From Gemmatimonadetes bacterium SCN 70-22 (GTDB lineage Bacteria > Gemmatimonadota > Gemmatimonadetes > Gemmatimonadales > Gemmatimonadaceae), in assembly GCA_001724275.1 (NCBI GenBank), contig MEDZ01000014.1, positions 38,720 to 102,719 on the forward strand: DNA of 64,000 bases, given 5' to 3'. A program made the position numbers and the translations under genes. Positions 1 to 9,128 of this stretch are shown here, one piece after another. The first letter of the stretch is position 1, and each line of letters opens with the position of its first letter. Under the pieces are notes generated by a model that was given only the letters and a program-made list of their open reading frames with translations, did not search any database and had not been told where the DNA came from.

Positions 1-134
1 GCGGCGCCGCGCCGCTCCTTTTCCGCCGACTCCGCCACGCTGAACTGGTCGTGCAGCGCCCGCTCGGCGTCCTGCAGCTGATCGTTGGACAACGTGGAGA
101 TCCAATTCGCGGTGATACGGTCGGGAATCGTCAT
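1..134 (-). CDS. Hypothetical protein, N-terminal part only (runs off window start)
   Basis: A reverse-strand frame starts at ATG 134-132 and stays open to the window edge, giving the first 44 residues. A GAGG Shine-Dalgarno sequence lies about 9 nt before the ATG, and the start is 11 nt after the infA stop, so co-transcription with infA is likely. The visible part begins MTIPDRITANWISTLSND and is rich in Asp, Glu and Ala, probably helical. I do not recognise a family. The protein could be longer than what is seen. Confidence 0.55.
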   Translation of the reverse strand, partial: MTIPDRITANWISTLSNDQLQDAERALHDQFSVAESAEKERRGA

Positions 135-144
135 GCGGTGGTCC

Positions 145-360
145 TCACTTGTGACGGAACGTGATGCGTCCACGGGTCAGGTCGTACGGCGACACCTCCA
201 CCGTCACGCGATCCCCGGCGAGGATCCGGATGCGGAACTTCCGCATCTTGCCCGCGGTCGTGGCCAGCAACTGATGACCGTTCTCCAGGTCCACTCGGAA
301 CATGGCGCTGGGCAGGACTTCTGAGACGGATCCCTCGAACTCGATCGCTTCTTCCTTCAT
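145..360 (-). CDS. infA: Translation initiation factor IF-1
   Basis: A 71-residue S1/OB-fold protein matching IF-1 along its whole length: [10 protein letters not shown] start, central [19 protein letters not shown], and C-terminal [17 protein letters not shown]-1 binds the 30S A site and cooperates with IF-2 and IF-3 during initiation. The start at 360 has a GAGGAG Shine-Dalgarno sequence 5-6 nt upstream; an upstream in-frame ATG would add 27 residues not found in the family. It is not beside ribosomal protein genes here; its neighbours are a small unknown gene downstream and a cold-shock gene upstream on the same strand. Confidence 0.97.
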   Translation of the reverse strand: MKEEAIEFEGSVSEVLPSAMFRVDLENGHQLLATTAGKMRKFRIRILAGDRVTVEVSPYDLTRGRITFRHK

Positions 361-451
361 GTGCTCTCCTCTCGGGCGCAGGAATGCCGGACATCGACGC
401 GGCATCGGCGGGGACAAACGCATCCCCCCGATGCCGCGCACGACGATGGAA

Positions 452-664
452 CTAGCGCCCGAGGCGCGTCACGTTCTCCGCCGCCGGCCCCTTCTGCCCC
501 TGAACGATGTCGAATTCCACCGACTCGCCTTCGGTCAGCGACTTGAAGCCGCTCCCCTGGATGGCCGAGTGGTGCACGAAGCAGTCCTTCTCTCCGCTGG
601 ACGGGGTCACGAAACCGAAGCCCTTGGCGTCATTGAACCACTTCACGGTGCCTGTCGTACGCAT
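452..664 (-). CDS. cspA: Cold-shock domain protein (CspA family)
   Basis: A 70-residue single cold-shock domain with RNP1-type KGFGFVT (about residues 14-20) and RNP2-type DCFVHHSAI (27-35), ending in [10 protein letters not shown]. These are single-stranded nucleic-acid chaperones that melt RNA structure. Two ATGs lie six bases apart. The second (664) sits 7 nt after AGGAG, whereas the first (670) is only 1 nt from it, so 664 is preferred. It precedes infA on the same strand with about 90 nt between them; both act in translation. The roughly 300-nt upstream space could hold a long leader, as is common for csp genes. Confidence 0.93.
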   Translation of the reverse strand: MRTTGTVKWFNDAKGFGFVTPSSGEKDCFVHHSAIQGSGFKSLTEGESVEFDIVQGQKGPAAENVTRLGR

Positions 665-979
665 GGTCATGCTCCTGAAAATGTGCTGTGGTCGGAGCAC
701 TGGCCCACGAACGGGCAGATCACCAGCCGACAACAACGTCTGCGCGATATCCCTCGCGCGAGGTGCCGCCGACCGGCGGCTCTACAGAACGCGAAAGGGC
801 CTGCTCGCATTGGCAGGCCCCTGGTCAGTCGGAACTTGTCCGTGCGCCGGGGCGCACGTGTCGCTTCATGTAAGGTAGCGGGTCCGGTCCGCTTCGGCAA
901 TGACCACGCTTGTAGCCGGCGAGCGCATGCCCCGCCCGCTTCCCTTGCCCGGTCGAACGACCACCTCCAACGTCAGGCC
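665..979. other. Divergent intergenic region csp / polX with a hairpin
   Basis: About 315 nt without a convincing gene. It holds the promoter region for the cold-shock gene (reverse) and polX (forward). A perfect 8-bp inverted repeat GGGCCTGC/GCAGGCCC (797-804 and 813-820, 8-nt loop) lies about 135 nt before the csp start. It has no T tract, so it looks more like leader or DNA structure than a terminator. Confidence 0.5.
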
Positions 980-2773
980 ATGCCCGCGCGCTCGCGAAAG
1001 CCCGCTGCACCGACGGCCGGCCCCGCCAACACGGAAATCGCCCGCATCTTCCGCGAAGTGGCAGAGCTGCTCGAGCTCTCCAGCGCCAATCCCTTCCGGG
1101 TCCGCGCGTACCTCAACGCCGCGAGGGTGGTCGAGGAATCGCCGCAGTCCATCGCCGCGATGGCGCTCCAGGCGCCCGCCCAGCTGCGCGAGCTCCCGGG
1201 CATTGGCGACGACCTGGCCGGCAAGATCGAGGAGATCGCGCAGAGCGGGAAGCTCGCGCTCCTTGGCGAACTGTCCCGACAGGCCCCGCCCGGCGCCACG
1301 GAGCTCCTCCACGTCCCCGGCATCGGCCCACGCAAGGCACGCATCCTCAGCGAACGCCTTGGTGTCCGCTCGCTCGCGGGCCTCGAGCGCGCGGCGCGGG
1401 CCGGGCGCGTACGCACGCTCCCGGGCTTTGGCGCGAGGACCGAGGCGCGAATCCTCGAGGAGCTCGCCACCACGACCATCAAGGAGCAACGCTGGCTGCG
1501 CGCCCGGGCCGCGCAATATGGCGAGCCCCTCGTCGCGTACATGCGCGCGGCCGGCATGGTGACCCGCGCCGAACTGGCCGGCAGCTTCCGCCGGTGCCGC
1601 GAGACGGTGGGCGACCTCGACCTCCTGGTCGAGAGCGAGGACGATCGCGCCGCCGTCCAGCACTTCCTGGGCTATCCCCAGGTGCAACGGGTCCTCGCCA
1701 GGGGCACCACGCGGGCGGCGGTGCAGCTGTCGGGAGGGCTCCACGTCGACCTGCGCGTCCTCCCGCCGCAGTCGTACGGGGCCGCGATGCACTACTTCAC
1801 GGGATCCAAGGCGCACAACATCGCCGTGCGCGCCATGGGACGCGGTCGCGGGCTCAAGATCAACGAGTACGGCGTCTTCAAGGGGGCGCGCCGCATCGGG
1901 GGGCGCGACGAGCGGGACGTCTTCCGCGCCGTCAAGCTCCCGTTCATCCCCCCCGAACTGCGCGAGGACCGCGGCGAAATCGAGGCCGCGCAGCAGCACG
2001 AGCTCCCACGGCTGGTCACGATCGACGACATGCGCGGCGACCTGCAGTCGCACTCCACCGACAGCGACGGCCGCGACTCACTCGACCAGATGGCCGAGGC
2101 CGCCGAGGCGATGGGATACGAATACCTCGCCATCACCGACCACACCCCCACGGTGCGCGTCGCCGGGGGACTGGACCGCGGCGGCTTCCTCCGCCAGATG
2201 CGCCGCATCGATCGCCTGAATGCGCGCCTCCGCAAGCTGATCGTCCTCAAGGGAGCCGAGGTCGACATCCACGCCGACGGATCGCTCGACCTCGACGACG
2301 ACACCCTCGAGCGACTCGACGTCGTCCTCGTCTCGCTCCACTCGTCGCTCAACCTTCCGGCCGAGCGCCAGACCGCGCGTGTCGTCCGGGCGCTGCAGCA
2401 CCCGTTCGTCCATGTCCTCGCCCACCCGACCGGTCGCCTCGTGGGCGGGCGGCGCGGCGCCCAGCTCGGCCTGGACGAGATCTGCCGAGTCGCGGCGAGC
2501 GAAGGCGTCCTCATGGAGATCAACGCCCAGCCCGAACGCCTCGACCTGGACGACGTCGCCGCCCGTCGCGCGCAGGAACTCGGCGCCACCCTCGTCATCA
2601 GCACCGACGCGCATTCGATCGAAGAACTGCAGTTCATGCGCTGGGGAGTGGACCAGGCGAGGCGGGGATGGATCGACCGCGCGAACGTCGCCAACGCCCG
2701 CACGCTCCGGCAACTGCTCCACCTGCTCGGCCGGCGGCGCGCGTCGAAGCCCCGCCGTTCGCCCGCGCGATAG
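980..2773 (+). CDS. polX: DNA polymerase/3'-5' exonuclease PolX
   Basis: A 597-residue family-X DNA polymerase with a C-terminal PHP domain. In order: an N-terminal 8-kDa/HhH region with two helix-hairpin-helix motifs (LPGIGDDLAGKI near 75 and VPGIGPRKARIL near 115), the palm with GSFRRCRETVGDLDLL (metal Asp pair about 212 and 214), then PHP motifs GDLQSHSTDSDG (from 353), AITDHT, and STDAHS near the end. The role is gap filling and end trimming in base excision repair. The first His of the usual HxH PHP motif is Gln. The start at 980 gives the normal family length. It converges on ligA, a repair partner, with 28 nt between stops. Confidence 0.95.
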   Translation: MPARSRKPAAPTAGPANTEIARIFREVAELLELSSANPFRVRAYLNAARVVEESPQSIAAMALQAPAQLRELPGIGDDLAGKIEEIAQSGKLALLGELSRQAPPGATELLHVPGIGPRKARILSERLGVRSLAGLERAARAGRVRTLPGFGARTEARILEELATTTIKEQRWLRARAAQYGEPLVAYMRAAGMVTRAELAGSFRRCRETVGDLDLLVESEDDRAAVQHFLGYPQVQRVLARGTTRAAVQLSGGLHVDLRVLPPQSYGAAMHYFTGSKAHNIAVRAMGRGRGLKINEYGVFKGARRIGGRDERDVFRAVKLPFIPPELREDRGEIEAAQQHELPRLVTIDDMRGDLQSHSTDSDGRDSLDQMAEAAEAMGYEYLAITDHTPTVRVAGGLDRGGFLRQMRRIDRLNARLRKLIVLKGAEVDIHADGSLDLDDDTLERLDVVLVSLHSSLNLPAERQTARVVRALQHPFVHVLAHPTGRLVGGRRGAQLGLDEICRVAASEGVLMEINAQPERLDLDDVAARRAQELGATLVISTDAHSIEELQFMRWGVDQARRGWIDRANVANARTLRQLLHLLGRRRASKPRRSPAR

Positions 2774-2801
2774 CCGCCGGCACTGCGACAGGTGCCCCCC
2801 G

Positions 2802-4838
2802 TTAGGCACCCGGCGCACGCCGCTGCGCCCGCTTCCCCGCCACCAGGCGCCGGAAGCCTCGCTCGTCGAGGATGCGCACCCCGGCGCGCCGAGCCTTCTC
2901 CATCTTCGTACCGGGCGCGGCCCCGGCCACCAGGTAGTCCAAGGCGCGGCTCACGCTCGCCGTCACCTCGCCCCCCGCCGCCTCCGCCAGGCGCGACGCC
3001 TCCGAGCGCGAGAGCGACGGCAACGTCCCCGTGAAGGCGATCCGGCGTCCCGCCAGCACGCCCGCACGCCCCGCGCGTGCCTCCCGCGCGGGGCGCACGC
3101 GGACTCCCGCACCCAGAAAGCCGTCCAGGAGCGCCCTGGTACGTCGCTCGTTCAGCGCCGCGTGGATCGTCGCCGCCTCCACCGGTCCCACGTCTCGCAC
3201 CGCATCGAGCTCCGCCACGCTCGCGCGCCGGAGCGCCGCCAACGTCCCGAACGCATCAGCCAACGCGCGCGCCGAAGCGCGTCCCACGCCGGGAAGGCCA
3301 AGTCCAACGAGGAAATGCGGCAGGTCCACCCGCTGCGCCCGCGCCACCTCACCCGCCAGGTTCGCGGACGACTTCGTGGCGAATCCCGGCAGGCCACGGA
3401 AATCGTCCGCCGTCAGGGTGAAGAGGTCGGGGACGCGACGCACCAGCCCGGCGTCCACCAATCGACGCGCCACCTCCTCGCCCAATCCGGTGATGGAGAA
3501 CGCCTCGTCCCGCGCCAGCAGGCGCAGTGCGCCGATGAGCTGCGCCGGGCACTCCCATCGGTTGTCGCACCGCAAGAACGGTCCCTGGCGCGCCAGCCGT
3601 GATCGGCAGGCAGGACACTTGGATGGCACTCGCGCCCGGTGCCGACGCGCTCCACGTCGGCGCTCGACGATCTCGGGAATGACGTCGCCCGCGCGATGGA
3701 CGCGCACCCGGTCTCCCACCTGGACGTCGCGACGTGCCAGCTCGGTGAGGTTGTGCAGCGTCGCGCGCGACACCGTGACACCACCCACGTCCACCGGGCG
3801 AAGCAGTGCCACCGGCGTGAGCACCCCGGTCCGCCCCACCTGAAAGACGATGTCGTCGACGATGGTCGACTCGGCCCGTGGCTCGAACTTCCACGCCAGC
3901 GCCCAGCGCGGGTGGTGACTCGTCTCCCCCAGCCGGCGGCGCCCCTCCAGCGCGTTCGCCTTCAGGACGATACCGTCGATCTCGTAGTCGAGCCGCTCAC
4001 GACGCGCTCCGAGCTTTCGGTGATAGCGCGCGATCTCTTCCACGGTGCGGGCGCGCTCGACGGCGTCGGGGATCGTGAATCCCCAGCGGCGGAGCGCGGT
4101 GAGTGCCTCCTCGTCGGTGGCCAGCGACGCCCCGCGCGACGCCAACACCTCGTACGCCACGAATCGCAATGGCCGGCGCGCCGTCACCGCCGGGTCGAGC
4201 TGGCGAAGCGATCCGGCCGCCGCGTTCCGCGGATTGGCAAACGGCTCCTCGCCGCGCGCCAGCAGGTCGCGGTTCATCCGGGAAAAGGCGGAACGAGACA
4301 TCAGCATCTCGCCACGGATGGAGAGCATCGCCGGGGCCTTGGCTCGAGCTCCGCGGAGCCTGGGCGGGATGGACGCGACGGTGCGTACGTTGGCCGTCAC
4401 ATCCTCGCCAACGACACCGTCGCCGCGCGTGGCGGCGCGCGCCAGCACTCCCCCCCGATAGACGACCTCCACCGACAGGCCATCGAGCTTTGGTTCGAGG
4501 AGCACGTCGCCTCTCGCCCCGCTCCCCTTGGCGATCCGCGTGACGAACGACGCCACCGTGGCCTGGTCGCGCGTGGCCTCGAGACTCAGCATTGGTGCCG
4601 CATGGCGAAGGCTCGCGAACGGTCCCGCCGCGCGCCCGGCCACACGCTGGGTCGGCGACTCCGGGGTGACCAGCTCCGGGTGACGCTCCTCGAGCAGCCG
4701 AAGCTCATGGACCAATCGGTCGTATGCCGCGTCGGAGATCGACGGGCGGTTCCGTTGGTAGTAGAGCTCGTCGTGATGACGAATCTGCGCACGCAGCACT
4801 TCCGCACGACGAACCAGGGACCGGGAGGCCGGCGTCAT
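2802..4838 (-). CDS. ligA: NAD+-dependent DNA ligase LigA
   Basis: A 678-residue bacterial ligase of normal length. It has the Ia domain with HHDELYYQ near 21, the adenylation motif EPKLDG (nucleophile Lys117), an OB fold, a four-Cys zinc finger (KCPACRS and RCDNRWECP), a helix-hairpin-helix block containing GLPGVGRASA, and a C-terminal BRCT domain (RIAFTGTLPSLSR to LDYLVAG). It seals nicks in replication and repair using NAD+. The start at 4838 begins MTPASRSLVRRAEVLR; upstream in-frame ATGs would add a tail not typical of the family. A 12-bp inverted repeat lies just upstream (4854-4892). Confidence 0.96.
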   Translation of the reverse strand: MTPASRSLVRRAEVLRAQIRHHDELYYQRNRPSISDAAYDRLVHELRLLEERHPELVTPESPTQRVAGRAAGPFASLRHAAPMLSLEATRDQATVASFVTRIAKGSGARGDVLLEPKLDGLSVEVVYRGGVLARAATRGDGVVGEDVTANVRTVASIPPRLRGARAKAPAMLSIRGEMLMSRSAFSRMNRDLLARGEEPFANPRNAAAGSLRQLDPAVTARRPLRFVAYEVLASRGASLATDEEALTALRRWGFTIPDAVERARTVEEIARYHRKLGARRERLDYEIDGIVLKANALEGRRRLGETSHHPRWALAWKFEPRAESTIVDDIVFQVGRTGVLTPVALLRPVDVGGVTVSRATLHNLTELARRDVQVGDRVRVHRAGDVIPEIVERRRGARRHRARVPSKCPACRSRLARQGPFLRCDNRWECPAQLIGALRLLARDEAFSITGLGEEVARRLVDAGLVRRVPDLFTLTADDFRGLPGFATKSSANLAGEVARAQRVDLPHFLVGLGLPGVGRASARALADAFGTLAALRRASVAELDAVRDVGPVEAATIHAALNERRTRALLDGFLGAGVRVRPAREARAGRAGVLAGRRIAFTGTLPSLSRSEASRLAEAAGGEVTASVSRALDYLVAGAAPGTKMEKARRAGVRILDERGFRRLVAGKRAQRRAPGA

Positions 4839-4853
4839 GCCCGTAAGATATGC

Positions 4854-4892
4854 AAACCCCTGCAGGGGCATTGCTGCCATCTGCAGGGGTTT
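4854..4892. promoter_or_regulatory. Operator-like inverted repeat before ligA
   Basis: AAACCCCTGCAG (4854-4865) and its exact reverse complement CTGCAGGGGTTT (4881-4892) flank a 15-nt loop. The left arm also overlaps the self-complementary 12-mer CCCCTGCAGGGG (4857-4868). The element begins 16 nt upstream of the ligA ATG, where it could be a protein-binding site or an mRNA hairpin that hides the ribosome site. The function is inferred from position and symmetry only. Confidence 0.5.
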
Positions 4893-5332
4893 ACGTCCGC
4901 TGGCGGTCGTGTTCTGCGATTCGGTGCCGTGCGCCTCACAGCTGTTGAGAACTGCCCTGCGCTCGACCTGGTTCACGACCTTCCCCACACTCGACGAGAC
5001 GAATGCAGGTGCTCCGTGATCACGGAGCTTCAGTTGTGTCCAGCGACCTCACAACCTGCGTGTCAGCACCGAACGACTGGCACGCTGCCTTCCGACGATG
5101 TCTCGCGGGAAAGCATCCGTCGCAGGTTTCTCGTCCTGCCGACGCGCCATCACGCTACCGCTTGCCGGTGACACCATCGATAGGGGAGCACCTCAGCGTT
5201 CCGGGGGATTCCCCCTCTTGATCAGCCTCATCAGGAAGCGCCCGACGCCCGACGACCGCCCCCCCGACAGCACCCCGTCCGCGCAAACCACACATTGCCG
5301 GTCAGGTTGGTCGCTAGCGATCGCGGAGGCGC
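4893..5332. other. Intergenic region ligA / acyl-CoA synthetase operon
   Basis: About 440 nt with no convincing coding potential on either strand; the short open frames look random. It presumably carries the divergent promoters. A small GGGGG-ATT-CCCCC inverted repeat lies at 5203-5215. I see no tRNA, riboswitch or terminator with a T tract. Confidence 0.45.
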
Positions 5333-7117
5333 ATGCCTGTTCCGCTCGTCCTGGAGCTCTCCGGCACCATCATCCGGAAGACACAATCGCCTGAGCCGGC
5401 GCCGGTGATGACGGACTACGACTCGGCGCGCGCCACATTCTCATGGGACGCGGCGCGCGCCGAGCTCGACGGGCTCCCCAGCGGCGCCGGACTCAACATC
5501 GCGCACGAAGCCGTCGACCGTCACGCCATCGCCCCCCACGCCGGCCGCATCGCCATCCGGTGGATCGGCCGGCACGGCGAGCGCCGGGACATCAGCTACG
5601 CCCAGCTCGCACGCCTCAGCAGCCGCTTCGCCAACGTCCTGCGCTCGCTCGGCATCGCGAAGGGCGAGCGCGTCTTCGTTCTCGCCGACCGCATCCCCGA
5701 ACTGTACGTCGCCGCCCTCGGCAGCTGGAAGAACGGCTGCGTCTTCTGCCCGCTGTTCTCCGCATTTGGTCCGGAACCCGTCCGCATGCGGCTCACGATC
5801 GGTGCCGGGAGCGTCCTCGTGACGACCAGGGAACTGTACCAGCGGAAGGTGGCGCCGATTCGCGATGCCCTCTCGTCGCTGCGTCACGTGATCATCATCG
5901 GCCCTGATGTGGACGCCCTCCCCCAGGGCGCGCATCGGTTCGACGAGCTGATGGCGGCCAGCAGCGAGGACTTCGAGATCGCGCCGACGCGCGACGACGA
6001 CCCGGCGGTGGTGCACTTCACGAGCGGGACGACCGGGACGCCCAAGGGCGCCCTGCATGTCCACGGCGCGGTCGTCGCGCACCACATCACCGGGCGCCTC
6101 GCGCTCGACCTCCGCCCCGGCGACACCTTCTGGTGCACCGCCGACCCCGGATGGGTCACCGGGACGTCGTACGGCATCGTCGCCCCCCTCTCCATCGGCG
6201 TGACCAGCATCGTGGACGAGGGCGACTTCGACCCCGCACGTTGGTACGCCACGCTGCAGGACGAGCGCGTCACCGTCTGGTATACCGCGCCCACCGCCAT
6301 CCGCATGCTGATGAAGGCGGGGCCGGAACTTGCCCGGCGCTACGACCTGTCACACCTGCGCTTCGTGGCCAGCGTCGGCGAGCCGCTCAACCCGGAGGCG
6401 GTCGTCTGGGGACGCGACGTCCTCGGCCTCCCCATTCACGACAACTGGTGGCAGACCGAGACCGGGGGGATCATGATCGCGAACTTCCGGTCCATGGACA
6501 TCCGCCCCGGTTCCATGGGGCGCCCCCTCCCCGGGGTCGACGCCGCCATCGTCCGGCGTGCCGATGACGGGAGCGTCCAGCTGCAATCCGCCGGCACCGA
6601 GGGCGAACTCGCCCTTCGTCCCGGGTGGCCCTCGATGTTCCGCGCGTACCTGGGCGAGGCAGAACGCTATCGCAGGTGCTTCGCCGGCGGATGGTACCTC
6701 ACGGGCGACCTCGCGCGGCAGGACGACGACGGATACTTCTGGTTCATCGGACGCTCCGACGACGTGATCAAGTCGTCGGGCCACCTCATCGGCCCGTTCG
6801 AGGTGGAAAGCTCGCTCCTCGAGCACCCCGCCGTCGCCGAGGCCGCAGTGATCGGCAAGCCGGACCCGACGGCGGGCGAGCTGGTGAAGGCCTTCGTCTG
6901 CCTGAAGGACGGTGTTGCTCCGTCCGACGAGCTGCGCCTCGAGCTGCTCGGCTTCGCCCGCAGGCGCCTGGGGGCCGCGGTCGCGCCCAAGGAGATCGCC
7001 TTCGCCGAGTCGCTCCCCCGCACGCGCAGCGGCAAGATCATGCGCCGGCTCCTGCGCGCGCGCGAGCTCGGGCTCCCCGAGGGCGACCTGTCCACGCTGG
7101 AGGGGACGTCCCGATGA
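5333..7117 (+). CDS. AcsA-like acyl/acetyl-CoA synthetase (AMP-forming)
   Basis: A 594-residue ANL-superfamily ligase that activates a carboxylate as acyl-AMP and transfers it to CoA. The P-loop motif [13 protein letters not shown] lies at about 228-240, [12 protein letters not shown] and NWWQTETGG match the acetyl-CoA synthetase (Bacillus AcsA-type) pocket, the hinge [12 protein letters not shown] is intact, and the C-terminal catalytic Lys ([10 protein letters not shown], about 568) is present. The start at 5333 has GGAGG only 3 nt upstream; 5408 (MTDYDS) is an alternative without a Shine-Dalgarno sequence. It overlaps the E1-alpha start by 4 nt and leads a five-gene operon. Acetate is the likely substrate by family, but another short acid is possible. 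Confidence 0.88.
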   Translation: MPVPLVLELSGTIIRKTQSPEPAPVMTDYDSARATFSWDAARAELDGLPSGAGLNIAHEAVDRHAIAPHAGRIAIRWIGRHGERRDISYAQLARLSSRFANVLRSLGIAKGERVFVLADRIPELYVAALGSWKNGCVFCPLFSAFGPEPVRMRLTIGAGSVLVTTRELYQRKVAPIRDALSSLRHVIIIGPDVDALPQGAHRFDELMAASSEDFEIAPTRDDDPAVVHFTSGTTGTPKGALHVHGAVVAHHITGRLALDLRPGDTFWCTADPGWVTGTSYGIVAPLSIGVTSIVDEGDFDPARWYATLQDERVTVWYTAPTAIRMLMKAGPELARRYDLSHLRFVASVGEPLNPEAVVWGRDVLGLPIHDNWWQTETGGIMIANFRSMDIRPGSMGRPLPGVDAAIVRRADDGSVQLQSAGTEGELALRPGWPSMFRAYLGEAERYRRCFAGGWYLTGDLARQDDDGYFWFIGRSDDVIKSSGHLIGPFEVESSLLEHPAVAEAAVIGKPDPTAGELVKAFVCLKDGVAPSDELRLELLGFARRRLGAAVAPKEIAFAESLPRTRSGKIMRRLLRARELGLPEGDLSTLEGTSR

Positions 7118-8136
7118 CCGTTGCGCCTGGCGGCACCACGGCTGCCGTCGAATCCTTCGCCGTCGCGAACGGCGCGCACGCCCGGCACCTCCTCGAGGAG
7201 ATGCTCCGCATCCGCCGCTTCGAGGAACGCTGCGCCGACCTGTACAAGGAGGAGAAGATCCGCGGCTTCCTCCACCTCTACATCGGTGAGGAGGCCGTCG
7301 CCGTCGGCGTCATGCAGGCGCTCACGCCGGCAGACGCCGTCGTCGCGACCTACCGCGAGCACGGCCACGCCCTCGTGCGCGGCGTCAGCGCGCGGGCGAT
7401 CATGGCCGAGATGTACGGCAAGCGCGAGGGGTGCAGCGGCGGACGGGGCGGCTCGATGCACCTGTTCGACGCCGCCACGCGCTTCTACGGCGGGAACGCC
7501 ATCGTCGGCGGAGGATTGCCGCTGGCGGCCGGGCTCGCGCTGGCCGACCGGATGCGGCACGTCGCGCGTGTCACCGCCTGCTTCTTCGGCGATGGCGCGG
7601 TCGCCGAAGGGGTCTTTCACGAGACGCTCAACCTGGCCGCCCTCTGGCGACTCCCCGTCCTGTTCGTCTGCGAGAACAACCTCTACGCCATGGGGACGGC
7701 GCTGGCGCGCTCCCACGCCGAGTCGAACCTCGCGCTCAAGGCGTCGGCGCATCGCGTCCCCTCGTGGGATGTGGACGGCATGGACGTGGAGGCGGTCGCG
7801 CATGCGGCGCGCGGCGCCTGCGAGGCGATCCGCGCCGGCGAGGGGCCGTACTTCCTCGAATGCCGCACCTATCGCTTTCGCGCGCACTCGATGTTCGACC
7901 CCGAGCTGTACCGCGAGCGCACCGAGGTGGAGGAGTGGAAGAAGCGCTGCCCCATCGAGACGTACGACGCGACCGTGCGCCGGCGCGGGGCGCTCGACGA
8001 CACGCAGCGCGCCGAGATGGAGGCCCGGGTGAGCCAGGAGGTCGACGACGCCGTCGCCTTCGCCGAGGCGGGGACGTGGGAGCCCGCCGAGACGCTGACC
8101 CGGCACGTGATGCGCGAGGCGGGAGGGGGCGCATGA
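7114..8136 (+). CDS. pdhA: 2-oxo-acid dehydrogenase E1 component, alpha subunit
   Basis: A 340-residue thiamine-diphosphate-dependent E1-alpha of the pyruvate/acetoin dehydrogenase type. The TPP motif runs from GDG (159-161) to ENN (187-189); upstream are the YREHGHAL and [11 protein letters not shown] segments typical of PdhA/AcoA, and [14 protein letters not shown] forms the C-terminal loop. With E1-beta it decarboxylates a 2-oxo acid (or cleaves acetoin) and reductively acylates the E2 lipoyl arm. The ATG overlaps the upstream stop (ATGA), and the 3' end overlaps E1-beta in the same way, implying translational coupling. Confidence 0.92.
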   Translation: MTVAPGGTTAAVESFAVANGAHARHLLEEMLRIRRFEERCADLYKEEKIRGFLHLYIGEEAVAVGVMQALTPADAVVATYREHGHALVRGVSARAIMAEMYGKREGCSGGRGGSMHLFDAATRFYGGNAIVGGGLPLAAGLALADRMRHVARVTACFFGDGAVAEGVFHETLNLAALWRLPVLFVCENNLYAMGTALARSHAESNLALKASAHRVPSWDVDGMDVEAVAHAARGACEAIRAGEGPYFLECRTYRFRAHSMFDPELYRERTEVEEWKKRCPIETYDATVRRRGALDDTQRAEMEARVSQEVDDAVAFAEAGTWEPAETLTRHVMREAGGGA

Positions 8137-9128
8137 TCACCACCTATCGCGAGGCGGTGCGCCAGGCCATCCGCGCGGCCATGGTCGCCGACGAACGGGT
8201 CTTCCTCATGGGCGAGGACGTCGGGCGGTATGGCGGCTGCTACGCCGTGAGCAAGGGGTTGCTGGACGAGTTCGGCCCCGAGCGGATCCGGGACACCCCG
8301 CTCTCCGAGCTGGCCTTCGTGGGGATGGGGATCGGCGCGGCGCTCGGCGGGATGCGCCCCATCGTCGAGATCATGACCGTCAACTTCTCCCTCCTCGCGC
8401 TCGACCAGATCGTCAACACCGCCGCCACGCTCCTGCACATGTCGGGGGGGCAGTTCAACGTCCCCGTCGTGATCCGGATCCCCACCGGCGCTGGGCGGCA
8501 GGTGGCGGCGCAGCACTCGCACGCCCTGGAGGGATGGTTCGCCCACGTTCCGGGGCTCCGCGTCGTCGCCCCGGCAACGCTCGAGGATGCGCGCGGGATG
8601 CTCCCGACGGCGCTCCAGTCCCCCGACCCGGTGATCGTTTTCGAGCACGCGGGACTGTATGCGATGGAGGGGGAGCTCGCCGACGACGCCGGCGCCGTCT
8701 CCCTCGACCGGGCGGCCGTGCGCCGTCCCGGGAGCGACGTCTCGCTCATCACCTTCGGGGGGATGCTCCCCCGGACCCTCGAGGCCGCCGAGCAGCTTTC
8801 CGCAGTTGGGGTCAGCGCCGAGGTCGTCGACTTGCGGACGCTGCGCCCGCTCGACGACGCCACGATCCTCGACTCCGCGCGACGCATCCATCGCGCCGTC
8901 GTCGTGGACGAGGAATGGCGCAGCGGGAGCCTTGCCGCGGAGGTGAGTGCACGTCTCATGGAGGGGGCGTTCTACGACCTCGACGCCCCCGTCGCGCGGG
9001 TGTGCGGGGTCGAGGTCCCCATGCCGTATCCGCGCCATCTCGAGCAGGCGGCGCTCCCGCAAGTCGCCGGGATCGTCGCGGCGGCGCTCTCCCTCATGGG
9101 CGGCGTCAGGGGCGCCGCGCCAGCATGA
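8133..9128 (+). CDS. pdhB: 2-oxo-acid dehydrogenase E1 component, beta subunit
   Basis: A 331-residue transketolase-like E1-beta. It begins with [12 protein letters not shown], has [14 protein letters not shown] near 28-41 and [18 protein letters not shown], and shows the conserved [16 protein letters not shown] and [17 protein letters not shown] segments that contact E1-alpha and TPP. The C-terminal domain includes [11 protein letters not shown]. It overlaps the preceding and following genes by 4 nt each. Pyruvate and acetoin dehydrogenase subunits are hard to tell apart at this level; no AcoX or AcoR neighbour is present. Confidence 0.92.
   Translation: MITTYREAVRQAIRAAMVADERVFLMGEDVGRYGGCYAVSKGLLDEFGPERIRDTPLSELAFVGMGIGAALGGMRPIVEIMTVNFSLLALDQIVNTAATLLHMSGGQFNVPVVIRIPTGAGRQVAAQHSHALEGWFAHVPGLRVVAPATLEDARGMLPTALQSPDPVIVFEHAGLYAMEGELADDAGAVSLDRAAVRRPGSDVSLITFGGMLPRTLEAAEQLSAVGVSAEVVDLRTLRPLDDATILDSARRIHRAVVVDEEWRSGSLAAEVSARLMEGAFYDLDAPVARVCGVEVPMPYPRHLEQAALPQVAGIVAAALSLMGGVRGAAPA

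Noticed and set aside
797..820. Hairpin as a terminator
   Set aside because: It lies between divergent genes and has no T tract; more likely leader or DNA structure.
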